Origin: CAG-791 sp963655255
GTDB taxonomy: Bacteria; Bacillota; Clostridia; Lachnospirales; Lachnospiraceae
DNA length: 52,515 nucleotides
NCBI GenBank assembly: GCA_963655255.1
Contig: CAVKEB010000018.1
Coordinates: 1-52,515 of the forward strand
Direction of reading: 5' to 3'
Shown here one piece after another: positions 36,329 to 44,533 of the stretch. Made by a program: the position numbers and the translations under genes. How positions within the stretch are numbered: position 1 is the stretch's first letter; every line of letters starts with the position of its first letter. Under the pieces are notes generated by a model. The model saw nothing but the letters and a program-made list of their open reading frames with translations. It was not told the origin of the DNA and ran no database searches.

Positions 36329-37897
36329 ATGGAAGACAATGTGCTGATTACAATGCGGAACATTACCAAGACCTTCCCTGGCGTGGTTGCGCTTGACAAT
36401 GCACAGCTGACAATCCGCAAGGGTGAGATCCACGCGCTGATGGGAGAGAACGGCGCCGGCAAATCCACAATCATCAAGTGTCTGACCGGCGTCTATGAAA
36501 GAGACAGCGGCGAGGTCCATATGGACGGGGTGGAAGGCAATATTTTCAATCATTCCACGCAGGATGCCCAGAACATCGGCATTGCCACGGTGTATCAGGA
36601 GGTGAACCTGTGCCCCAACCTCTCCGTGGCGGAGAACCTTTTTATCGGAAGAGAGCCGCTCAAAAAGGGCGGTGCCATCGACTGGAAGACGATGAACCGC
36701 CGGGCCAAAGAGATCATGGACGGCTTGAACATTCCGATTGATGTCACGAAGACACTGGAGAACTATTCCATTGCGATTCAGCAGATGATCGCCATCGCGC
36801 GCGCCGTGGACATGGAATGCCGGGTCCTGATTCTGGACGAGCCGACCTCCTCTCTGGACGACAACGAGGTGGAGAAGCTGTTCCGGCTGATGCGTCAGCT
36901 TCGGGACAAGGGCGTCGGAATTCTGTTTGTCACGCATTTCCTGGAACAGGTCTATGCGGTCTGCGACCGGATCACCGTAATGAGAAACGGACAGTTTGTG
37001 GGCGATTATTCGGTGGCAGAGCTGCCGAGAGTCAAACTGGTCGCGGCGATGCTGGGCAAGGATTTTGACGATCTGAAGTCCATCAAGTCGGAGGGCTCCG
37101 GAAAGGTCGGAGAGAAAATTGTGGTGGAGGCCAAAGGCCTTTCCCACAGGGGAACCATCAAGCCGTTCGATTTCAAAATTCACGAGGGCGAGGTGGTCGG
37201 CCTGACGGGACTTCTGGGAAGCGGCCGAAGCGAGCTGGTTCGCTGCATCTACGGTGCGGACAAGGCGCAGACCGGAACCCTGAAAATGGAAGGCAAGCCT
37301 CTGAAGGTGAATGCACCCATCGATTCCATCAAGGCCGGTATGGCCTATCTTCCGGATGACCGGAAGGCGGACGGCTGCATTCTGGACCTTTCCGTGCGGG
37401 AGAACATCATTCTCGCGCTTCAGGCAAGAAGAGGAATGTTCCACGCCATTCCGAAGGCGGAGCAGAACCGCATTGCGGATGAATACATCAAGCTCCTCCA
37501 GATCAAGACGGCCTCCCGCGAGACCCCGATCGGACAGCTGTCCGGCGGCAATCAGCAGAAGGTTATTCTGGCGAGATGGCTGGCGACGAATCCGAAATTC
37601 CTGATTCTGGACGAGCCGACACGAGGCATCGATATCGGCACGAAGACCGAGTTCCAGAAAAAAGTCCTGGAGCTGGCAGGCGAAGGAATGAGCGTGGTGT
37701 TCATCTCTTCGGAGATTGAGGAGATGCTCCGGACCTGCTCGCGGCTTTATGTCATGCGCGACGGCGAGAAGGTGGGAGAGATTACTTCCGAAAACGGCGA
37801 AATCACGCAGGAGATGGTGATGAACGCCATTGCAGGCGGAGATGCCGGCAAGGATTCCAAGGAGAAGGAAGCAGTATCTGCAGGAGGTGAATCATGA
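36329..37897 (+). CDS. ytfR: Sugar ABC transporter ATPase with two ABC domains
   Basis: A 522-residue CUT2-type ATPase that energises sugar import. The first domain has Walker A GENGAGKST and LILDEPTSSLD, with a loose signature NYSIAIQQM. The second has GLLGSGRSE, LSGGNQQKVILARWL and LILDEPTRGID. The duplicated architecture is typical of ribose/galactofuranose-type importers. The ATG at 36329 sits five bases after GGAGG; the open frame from 36176 is not used. It overlaps the next gene by 4 bp. The 210-bp leader after the binding-protein gene carries a partial terminator and an inverted Family II-like element, unusual for a transporter operon. Confidence 0.94.
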   Translation: MEDNVLITMRNITKTFPGVVALDNAQLTIRKGEIHALMGENGAGKSTIIKCLTGVYERDSGEVHMDGVEGNIFNHSTQDAQNIGIATVYQEVNLCPNLSVAENLFIGREPLKKGGAIDWKTMNRRAKEIMDGLNIPIDVTKTLENYSIAIQQMIAIARAVDMECRVLILDEPTSSLDDNEVEKLFRLMRQLRDKGVGILFVTHFLEQVYAVCDRITVMRNGQFVGDYSVAELPRVKLVAAMLGKDFDDLKSIKSEGSGKVGEKIVVEAKGLSHRGTIKPFDFKIHEGEVVGLTGLLGSGRSELVRCIYGADKAQTGTLKMEGKPLKVNAPIDSIKAGMAYLPDDRKADGCILDLSVRENIILALQARRGMFHAIPKAEQNRIADEYIKLLQIKTASRETPIGQLSGGNQQKVILARWLATNPKFLILDEPTRGIDIGTKTEFQKKVLELAGEGMSVVFISSEIEEMLRTCSRLYVMRDGEKVGEITSENGEITQEMVMNAIAGGDAGKDSKEKEAVSAGGES

Positions 37898-38955
37898 ACA
37901 AACTGAAAAAACTGACCAGACAGCAGCTGTTCCTTCCGTTTTTCATGCTGATTCTGGTTCTTCTGATCAATCTGATCAAGAGCCCGGCGTTCTTCAAAAT
38001 CGGAATTCAGAACGGCGTTCTCTATGGACGAATCATTGATATCTTAAACCGCGGCAGTGAGATCGCGATTCTGGCCGTTGGTCAGACGCTGGTGGTTGCG
38101 GTTTCGGCAGGAACGGATATTTCCGTCGGCTCCGTCATGAGTCTGTCGGCCTGCGGAACCTGCATGCTGCTCGCAGGATATGGCGTCAATTCCACCACGC
38201 AGCTGGCGGTTCCTCTTATTGTGGGAATCCTGTTCGGCCTGCTTCTCGGAACCGGATGCGGTGCATTCAACGGGCTCCTTGTATCGAAGCTGAAGATTCA
38301 GCCGATGGTTGCAACGCTGATCCTCTACACGGCGGCAAGAGCAATCGGCCTTCTCCTGTGCAACAACCAGATCACCTATATCCGGTATGAACCCTACAAG
38401 TATCTCGGCAATTTCCTGCCGCACTGCCCGATCCCGACTCCGATTTTCATCACGATCGCGGTCGTGGCGGTTGCCATGCTGTTCCTGAAGCTGACGGCCC
38501 TCGGAACCTACATCCAGTCGGTCGGCATCAACTCGAGAGCGGCCAGGATTTCCGGCATCAACTCCACGATGATCTGCTTCATCTGCTATGTGATCTGCGG
38601 ACTGTGCGCAGGAATCGCCGGAGTGGTGGCTTCCTCCCGCATTTACTCGGCGGACTCCAATAACATCGGCCTGAACTATGAGCTGGATGCCATTCTGGCA
38701 GTCGCTCTGGGCGGCAATTCCCTCGGCGGCGGCAAGTTCAATATGGCGGGCTCCATCATCGGTGCTTACACGATCCAGGCGATCACGACCACCCTTCTTG
38801 CCATGGGTGTTTCCACGGATCAGGCACCGGTGATCAAAGCCATCATCGTTATTCTGATCGTCGTTGTGCAGTGCCCTGTTTTCAAGAAGTACATGGCAGG
38901 ACGCGAGGCGAAGAAGACCGCGGCTCTGCTGGCAAAGGGAGGCAGTCATGAATAA
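37894..38955 (+). CDS. ytfT: Sugar ABC transporter permease, YtfT-like
   Basis: A 353-residue inner-membrane permease of the CUT2 (RbsC-like) family with about ten helices. It has the conserved VAVSAGTDISVGSVMSL, GCGAFNGLLVSKLKIQPM and ALGGNSLGGGKFN. The start overlaps the ATPase stop (ATGA) and has CAGGAGG upstream. The second permease starts 8 bp before the end of this gene. The two together would form a heterodimeric channel, as YtfT and YjfF do in E. coli. Confidence 0.93.
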   Translation: MNKLKKLTRQQLFLPFFMLILVLLINLIKSPAFFKIGIQNGVLYGRIIDILNRGSEIAILAVGQTLVVAVSAGTDISVGSVMSLSACGTCMLLAGYGVNSTTQLAVPLIVGILFGLLLGTGCGAFNGLLVSKLKIQPMVATLILYTAARAIGLLLCNNQITYIRYEPYKYLGNFLPHCPIPTPIFITIAVVAVAMLFLKLTALGTYIQSVGINSRAARISGINSTMICFICYVICGLCAGIAGVVASSRIYSADSNNIGLNYELDAILAVALGGNSLGGGKFNMAGSIIGAYTIQAITTTLLAMGVSTDQAPVIKAIIVILIVVVQCPVFKKYMAGREAKKTAALLAKGGSHE

Positions 38956-39982
38956 GAAAAAGCTGAAAAATATGAACGGCAACACGGTGCTCCTGATCAT
39001 CACCATTGCCTTGTTCGTCGTCATGTACCTGATCGGATGCGGGATCTATGCGGGAAAGGGATTCACGCACCTGCAGACATTCCTGAACATTCTGATTACC
39101 AATGCGGGCCTGATCTGCGTGGCCTGCGGCATGACCTGCGTCATGCTGACCGGCGGCATTGATATTTCCGTCGGCGCCCTGATCGCGATGGACTGCATGA
39201 TTCTGGCCTACGGGATGGGCGTGAAGGGATATCCTGCGATTCCCATGATTCTCTTCATTCTCATCATCGGCATTGTCTTCGGAGCGGTGCAGGGCTTCCT
39301 TATCGGGTATCTGAACATTCAGCCCTTCATTATCACGATGGCTGGAATGTTCTTTGCAAGAGGTATGACCGCCGTCATCTGCACGGATCAGATTTCCATT
39401 ACGGAAGCGGCCAACAGCACTTTTTATAAGTGGGCCAACGCGAAAATCAATCTTCCCGCCTTTCTCGGCTACGCGAACAAGAAGGGAAAAATGATTGTTC
39501 CGTTCATCCGTCCTTCGGTTGTGATCGCGCTCGTCGTCGTGGTTGCCATTTTCGTTATTCTGAAGTACACCCGGTTCGGCCGTTCGCTGTACGCGGTAGG
39601 CGGCAATGAAATCTCCGCCACCATGATGGGCCTGAATGTCCGGAAGGTGAAGATGAGGGCTTACATCCTGTCCTCCTTCCTGTGCTCCATCGGCGGAATC
39701 TGCTACTGCCTGAACACAATGTCCGGTTCGGTGCAGCAGGCACTCGGCTTTGAAATGGACGCCATCGCATCGTCCGTCATCGGCGGAACGCTCCTGACCG
39801 GCGGTGTCGGCAATGTCATCGGTTCCCTGTTTGGCGTTCTGATCAACGGAACCATTTCCACTCTGGTCACGACGAACGGAAAGCTCCTGAGCTCCTGGTC
39901 GAACATCATGACCGCGGCGCTGCTGTGCTTCTTCATTATTCTGCAGAGTATCTTCGCGTTCCTGAAGAACCGGAACAAGTAA
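38948..39982 (+). CDS. yjfF: Sugar ABC transporter permease, YjfF-like
   Basis: A 344-residue second CUT2 permease. The conserved segments TGGIDISVGALIAMD, FLIGYLNIQPFIITMAGMF and IGGTLLTGGVGNVIGSLFG are present. The start ATG at 38948 follows AAAGGGAGG inside the end of the first permease; the longer frame from 38864 is not supported. It is the last gene of the importer operon. A GC-rich hairpin lies 110 bp downstream. Heterodimer formation with the upstream permease is inferred from operon structure and the E. coli YtfQRT-YjfF system. Confidence 0.93.
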   Translation: MNKKKLKNMNGNTVLLIITIALFVVMYLIGCGIYAGKGFTHLQTFLNILITNAGLICVACGMTCVMLTGGIDISVGALIAMDCMILAYGMGVKGYPAIPMILFILIIGIVFGAVQGFLIGYLNIQPFIITMAGMFFARGMTAVICTDQISITEAANSTFYKWANAKINLPAFLGYANKKGKMIVPFIRPSVVIALVVVVAIFVILKYTRFGRSLYAVGGNEISATMMGLNVRKVKMRAYILSSFLCSIGGICYCLNTMSGSVQQALGFEMDAIASSVIGGTLLTGGVGNVIGSLFGVLINGTISTLVTTNGKLLSSWSNIMTAALLCFFIILQSIFAFLKNRNK

Positions 39983-40312
39983 GACGGAAGCGGAACTGCG
40001 AACAGAAAAAACGGCAGGTGTGGGAGCACCTTGAAACAGATGGACAATTACTTTAAAACAGGTGCAGAAGCGCTTTGAAAGAACGATATGCATGCGGGCG
40101 GGGGACCAGGTCCCCCGCTCGCAGGTATGTTCAAATACAGGGCCGGAATGCATGGAATCACGGATTTTGCGGTTTGCCGGGTGCTTTTCGTGAATGGTAA
40201 AACGGATTGCATGGTTTGCAGGTTTTTTGAAAAAAGGTGTTGACAGAAAATGAGATATTTCGTATACTGAACAAGCTGCAGCAAGGAAATAACAAGTGAC
40301 AGATGCAGTTAT
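39983..40312 (+). other. Gap between the importer operon and tRNA-Met
   Basis: No gene. A very stable hairpin, GCGGGGGA / TCCCCCGC extended by GCG / CGC (40094-40122), is probably the transcription end of the importer operon, although no T run follows. The right part carries the tRNA promoter. Confidence 0.55.
40240..40268 (+). promoter_or_regulatory. Strong promoter for tRNA-Met
   Basis: Consensus TTGACA (40240-40245), a 17-bp spacer, then TATACT (40263-40268), 45 bp before the tRNA. Confidence 0.88.
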
Positions 40313-40386
40313 GGCGAGGTAGCTCAGCTGGCTAGAGCACGCGGTTCATACCCGCGGTGTCGAGGGTTCAAGTCCCCCCCTCGCTA
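40313..40386 (+). tRNA. tRNA-Met (CAT), elongator type
   Basis: Acceptor GGCGAGG pairs with CCTCGCT, with the G1-U72 wobble seen in Bacillus elongator tRNA-Met. The anticodon stem CGCGG / CCGCG encloses TTCATAC, giving CAT. The T arm GAGGG / CCCCC has an A50-C64 mismatch (40363 and 40377) inside a run of seven C. CCA is not encoded. Confidence 0.93.
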
Positions 40387-40396
40387 CGTTGAAGAG

Positions 40397-40438
40397 AAGC
40401 TCCGAACGTTGAAAATACAGCGTTTCGGAGCTTTTCTT
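40397..40438 (+). terminator. tRNA-Met terminator
   Basis: AAGCTCCGAA-CG pairs with CG-TTTCGGAGCTT around a 12-nt loop and is followed by TTTCTT. Confidence 0.82.
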
Positions 40439-40541
40439 ATGTTCACAGCCGGGTGCCCGTGGGGTGCCTTCTTTTTGTCAGACAGAGTTGTCTCTGCAGT
40501 AATGGTGTAAACGATCAGATGGAAACGAGAGGAGAAATCGG

Positions 40542-41915
40542 GTGAGGACCATGACACAGAAGGAAGTGCGGAACATGACGGAGGGAAGTCCTGCGAAACT
40601 GATCTTCCTGTTCGCGATTCCGCTGATGCTGGGGAATCTTTTCCAGCAGGTGTATACCATTACGGATACGATCATTGTTTCCCGAGGCGTCGGCGTGGAT
40701 GCACTGGCGGCACTTGGTTCGGCGGACTGGTACAACTACATGATGCTGGGAATTGTACAGGGAGTGACGCAGGGCTTTGCCATCCTGATGGCGCAGTTTT
40801 TCGGCGCAAAGGAGTATGGGAACCTTCGCAAGGCCTGCGCGCATTCGGTCCGGCTGGCGGTGATCATCGGGATCCTTCTGACGATTCTGGCACAGCTATC
40901 GGTGGGACCGGTGCTGACGATTCTGAATGTGAACGCACAGATCCGCGTCATGGCGGAGCTGTATATCCGGATTATTTTCGCCGGAATTCCCGCGCAGATG
41001 CTGTACAACTTCTGCGCATCGGAGCTGCGGGCCCTGGGCAACAGCCGGGATCCTCTGATCGCGATTGTGATTGCGTCTCTTCTGAATATCGTGCTGGACC
41101 TCCTGTTCGTTCTGGTGCTGCCATGGGGAATCGAAGGCGCGGCAGCGGCGACGATTCTCTCCCAGACGGTCTCCGGCGTTTACTGCCTGCTCGTGGTAAG
41201 GAAGGTGGAGTATCTTCGCTTTGCAAGGGAGGACGGCAGAGGGGAGCCGCAGATGGACGGGAGGCTCCTGAAGCTTGCCTGGCCCGTGATGCTGATGAAC
41301 ATGATCATCTCGGTCGGCGGCATGATTGTGAATTCCGTCGTCAATCAGCTGGGCGTTGCCTTTCTTGCGGGATATACGGCGACGAACAAGCTGTACGGAG
41401 CTCTTGAAATGGCGGCGATTGCCTACGGCTATGCGATGCTGACTTACATCGGGCAGAACCTCGGTGCGGGAAAATACGACCGGATCCGCCGGGGATTCCG
41501 GGACGCGGTGCTGATCGCACTGGCGACCAGTGCGCTGGTGGGAGGCGTCATGATCGCACTCCGGAATCAGATCGTGGGGTTGTTCATTTCTTCTTCGGGG
41601 AAGGACGCGGCAGAGGCAACCGGGTACGCAGTGGAGTATCTGGTGATCATGAGCGCAACCATTTCCATTCTGTACATCCTTCACATTGTGCGGAATACGC
41701 TTCAGGGACTCGGCAATACGAGAATGCCGATGGTTTCCGGCCTTGCGGAATTCGGCATGCGGACCTTCATGGCCCTCGTGGTGGCGAGGCGCCTTGGCGG
41801 ACTTGCCATCATGTGGGGAGAGGTTGCGGCCTGGATCGGCGCAGATCTCGTCCTCGTCGGGTCGCTGATCCATGAATTTCGAAGACTCGGCAGAACGGGC
41901 GCAGGAGAACCGTGA
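40542..41915 (+). CDS. MATE family multidrug/sodium antiporter
   Basis: A 457-residue exporter with twelve predicted helices in two bundles of the MATE fold. The first helix region PAKLIFLFAIPLMLGNLFQQ and the loop TDTIIVSRGVGVDALAALG are typical of the DinF/NorM-like Clostridial group. The second bundle starts near LLKLAWPVMLMNMIISVGG. It should exchange organic cations or metabolites for sodium or protons. I chose the GTG at 40542 with AGGAG seven bases upstream; an ATG at 40551 is also possible. It follows tRNA-Met and its terminator and is convergent with the SpoIIE-type phosphatase gene. Confidence 0.92.
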   Translation: MRTMTQKEVRNMTEGSPAKLIFLFAIPLMLGNLFQQVYTITDTIIVSRGVGVDALAALGSADWYNYMMLGIVQGVTQGFAILMAQFFGAKEYGNLRKACAHSVRLAVIIGILLTILAQLSVGPVLTILNVNAQIRVMAELYIRIIFAGIPAQMLYNFCASELRALGNSRDPLIAIVIASLLNIVLDLLFVLVLPWGIEGAAAATILSQTVSGVYCLLVVRKVEYLRFAREDGRGEPQMDGRLLKLAWPVMLMNMIISVGGMIVNSVVNQLGVAFLAGYTATNKLYGALEMAAIAYGYAMLTYIGQNLGAGKYDRIRRGFRDAVLIALATSALVGGVMIALRNQIVGLFISSSGKDAAEATGYAVEYLVIMSATISILYILHIVRNTLQGLGNTRMPMVSGLAEFGMRTFMALVVARRLGGLAIMWGEVAAWIGADLVLVGSLIHEFRRLGRTGAGEP

Positions 41916-41997
41916 AGGGCAGGATCCGCGCGTGGATCCTGCAAAGCAGCGCTTCCGGAACTTTGTCCGGGAGAAACAGAAGATAAGAGGCGGTAGT

Positions 41998-42030
41998 AAA
42001 AGGAGCGGAATTTCAGTCCGCTCCTTTATA
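41998..42030. terminator. Bidirectional terminator between convergent genes
   Basis: AAAGGAGCGGA (41999-42009) pairs with TCCGCTCCTTT (42017-42027). It overlaps the stop codon of the minus-strand phosphatase gene and can end both that gene and the MATE gene. Confidence 0.75.
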
Positions 42031-43737
42031 TTTCAGGTACAGCAGTGTGATGTCATCGAACTGAAGTGCTGTCTGGCAGAAGCCTTTGACGGAATCATTG
42101 ACGATAGCGGGGAGTTCTTCGACAGATGTCTCACGGTGATCATTCAGTACCTGCAGGAGGCGGGGCGCGCCGAACGGTTCGTTCTGCTCATTGACAGCTT
42201 CCGGGCAGCCGTCCGTGTAGAGGAAGAGTCCGCTCCCTTTTTCCAGCTTGAGGCGGTACTGCTTCCTGGAGTAGGAGAGCCCTTCCAGTGTGGCGATGGG
42301 CATGCTGTGCGCATCCTTCAGAAGAGAGAAAGTGCCGTCCGGACTCCGGAGAATGGGATATTCGTGTCCGGCGTTGGCGGCAATGAGTTCTCCAGTGGAG
42401 ATGGTGAGAATGCCGAGCCAGACGGTGACGAACATTTCCATGGAGTTGTTCTCGCAGAGCCGCTCGTTGACGAATTCCAGAATTTCTGCGGGAGTCCCGC
42501 CGGCGAGTGTGCGGTCCTTGATGAGTGTTTTGGCGATCACCATGAAGAGCGCTGCGGGGACACCCTTTCCGGAGACATCGGCAATGACGAGCGCGAGATG
42601 GTTGTCATCGATCAGGAAGAAGTCGTAGAAGTCGCCCCCGACCTCCTTGGCGGGCTTCATGCAGGCGAAAAGATCAAACTCGCTGCGGTCCGGGAAGGGC
42701 GGGAAAATGGTGGGGAGCATGGCGGTCTGGATGCTGTGTGCGATGTGAAGCTCCGAGGCGATGCGCTCCTTGTCTGCGGTGATGCGGACGAGATCCTCCC
42801 GGGAGGTCTCGATGCGCTCTTCCATGTCCAGAACCGATTCCGCAAGTCCCCCCATTTCATTTCGGATTTTCAGGACGGAGTCAAGGCAGCCGGGTTTTGC
42901 CGTGGACTCGCGGGCGAAACGGTCGGCCTCCCGGGAGATCCGATGAATCGGCAGAACCAGGGACCAGCGCAGCATGAGTGCGGCGCCGATGGTGGAGACC
43001 AGGACAATGAGGATGGTGATCCAGGCGATTTTGCCGAACATGGCCCGCGCGGGATCCATGAGTTCGCTCATGATTTTCTGTACGCAGAGAACGCCGACCG
43101 TCTGTCCAGCGCTGTTGCGGATGGGGAGCGTGACTGTGATGTGCTGACCGGAGCCGGAATCCGTCTGCCGGCGGACGACGGAGGCGTATTTTCCCTCTTC
43201 ATAAGCACGGCGGTAAGCGCGGATGTAGTCGGGACTTGTGGTCTTCTGCCGGTAGTCGGGTTTGAGAGCGGAGAAGCGGTCCTGAAAAGAAGAGTTGACG
43301 ACATCGAAAACGTAGGTGATTTCGGTGTAATCCTCGTTGGGGATCAAGGCGTAGAGGAAGGTGCAGTTCTCGGTATCGGACAGGGTCTGGAGCATGTTAC
43401 AGGTGTTCTGGTATTCTTCCTGCAGCGAGGCATCCTGCATGGCATCTGCCCGCAGATATTCCTGCAGATGATCGCCGTTGATGCAGGAGACGGCGGTAAG
43501 TCCGGTCTGGCGGGAGTGTTCGACGAACTGATTGGTCATGGCGCGCAGGTATTCACGGCAGCCGATGACGGCGCTGAAGGTGCCGAGGGCAATCAGAACG
43601 ATGGCGAGATTGATGATGACGCGGACGGTCAGGCGGTGACGCCGGGGATTCAGGTTCCGGATCTGATTCGTAATGCGGGAGGAGCCGGAAGCGGTTCCCT
43701 CCTGCCGGGACGGGGACTTTGAATGAAATGAGAACAT
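42013..43737 (-). CDS. Membrane SpoIIE-type (PP2C) serine phosphatase with sensor and HAMP domains
   Basis: A 574-residue membrane-anchored phosphatase. The first membrane helix is VIINLAIVLIALGTFSAVI (about residues 40-58). An extracytoplasmic sensor of about 180 residues follows, then a second helix (WITILIVLVSTIGAALML) and a HAMP-like segment. The C-terminal SpoIIE/RsbU domain has KPAKEVGGDFYDFF, IADVSGKGVPAALFM and the terminal QFDDITLLYL; the aspartates bind metal. Such enzymes dephosphorylate STAS anti-anti-sigma factors in partner-switching stress pathways. No STAS or RsbW gene is in the window. It is divergent from a small zinc-finger membrane protein, which may be its functional neighbour. 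Confidence 0.92.
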   Translation of the reverse strand: MFSFHSKSPSRQEGTASGSSRITNQIRNLNPRRHRLTVRVIINLAIVLIALGTFSAVIGCREYLRAMTNQFVEHSRQTGLTAVSCINGDHLQEYLRADAMQDASLQEEYQNTCNMLQTLSDTENCTFLYALIPNEDYTEITYVFDVVNSSFQDRFSALKPDYRQKTTSPDYIRAYRRAYEEGKYASVVRRQTDSGSGQHITVTLPIRNSAGQTVGVLCVQKIMSELMDPARAMFGKIAWITILIVLVSTIGAALMLRWSLVLPIHRISREADRFARESTAKPGCLDSVLKIRNEMGGLAESVLDMEERIETSREDLVRITADKERIASELHIAHSIQTAMLPTIFPPFPDRSEFDLFACMKPAKEVGGDFYDFFLIDDNHLALVIADVSGKGVPAALFMVIAKTLIKDRTLAGGTPAEILEFVNERLCENNSMEMFVTVWLGILTISTGELIAANAGHEYPILRSPDGTFSLLKDAHSMPIATLEGLSYSRKQYRLKLEKGSGLFLYTDGCPEAVNEQNEPFGAPRLLQVLNDHRETSVEELPAIVNDSVKGFCQTALQFDDITLLYLKYKGAD

Positions 43738-43866
43738 GAGTGCTCCTTGCTGAGTGATGTTTGCGGTGCTGAAGCTATCTTACCCCGAAAATGCTGGCAA
43801 ATCCATGAGAGAATGGGGGAAGTCCCGGCGTTGTCGGGAAAAGGGAAAACAAGTATACTGTTTTTT

Positions 43867-43976
43867 GTTCAGCACATCCCGCATGACAGGGCGAGGAGCC
43901 GCTTGCGGGACGACTCGCCCTGTCATGCGGGATGCGGTCAGGGGCCGAAGGGCCTCTGACCGGGCACATCGAGAAT
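43867..43976 (+). repeat. Family II structured element, copy 2
   Basis: It starts GTTCAGCACAT (43867-43877). A perfect 21-bp stem (43875-43895 with 43914-43934) encloses an 18-nt loop containing CCGC-TT-GCGG. After ATGCGG comes the hairpin GGTCAGGGGCC-GAAG-GGCCTCTGACC (43936-43961). It ends with CATCGAGAAT. It lies 30 bp before the zinc-finger protein gene. Confidence 0.85.
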
Positions 43977-44005
43977 CTGTAAAGCAAGAAAAGGTAATAT
44001 TTATT

Positions 44006-44407
44006 ATGAAGCAAAAGGACGCCCTGGCGCGGGAACGGGAGAATCCGGATTTTCCGGAGGAGCCGCAGCAGGAAGATATTCATAAGACGTTTGAGAGCAG
44101 GATTCCGGAGTTTTTTGCGGACGAACTGACGAACCGTGAGCTGGAGGATTTTCTGGATCACTACGACACCTGCGGGATGTGCCGGGATGAGCTGTCCATC
44201 CAGTATTTGATTCATGCGGGGCTTCCGCGTCTGGAGACCGGCGAGGCATTCAACCTTCAGAAGGAGCTGGGAGCGTATGTGCGGCTTCAGCGGGGGCGGC
44301 TCGAACGAAGAGAGCGGAGAGTGAAGCTGACGGCGCTGTATGAGGTGTTCACGCTGGCTGCCTTTGCGGCGGCGGTCACGGCGTGTTATGTCCTGGGGAT
44401 TGTGTAA
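44006..44407 (+). CDS. Small zinc-finger membrane protein, anti-sigma-factor-like
   Basis: A 133-residue protein with a soluble N-terminal part and one C-terminal membrane helix (VFTLAAFAAAVTACYVLGIV). The segment FADELTNRELEDFLDHYDTC continues into GMC, giving the HxxxCxxC arrangement of zinc-binding anti-sigma domains. The usual upstream histidine may be in IHKTFE. No sigma factor gene is adjacent. It is divergent from the SpoIIE-type phosphatase, which is often linked to sigma control. The start ATG at 44006 follows AAAAGG at a long spacing of about 12. A frame open from 43754 translates a Family II element and is rejected. Confidence 0.72.
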   Translation: MKQKDALARERENPDFPEEPQQEDIHKTFESRIPEFFADELTNRELEDFLDHYDTCGMCRDELSIQYLIHAGLPRLETGEAFNLQKELGAYVRLQRGRLERRERRVKLTALYEVFTLAAFAAAVTACYVLGIV

Positions 44408-44533
44408 TCGTTTCCGATGGACGCCATTCTGATCTGCGAGTGCAGGGCGAATTCGGGATGGAAAGCGAAAAAGCGCCGCAGGAGGAAAGATACCGTCGGT
44501 ATTTTCGTGAGTAGTGTAATATAGGAGGCTGTT

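Noticed and set aside
41872..43722. 616-residue plus-strand open frame opposite the SpoIIE-type phosphatase
   Set aside because: The minus-strand protein has all PP2C motifs; this one has none.
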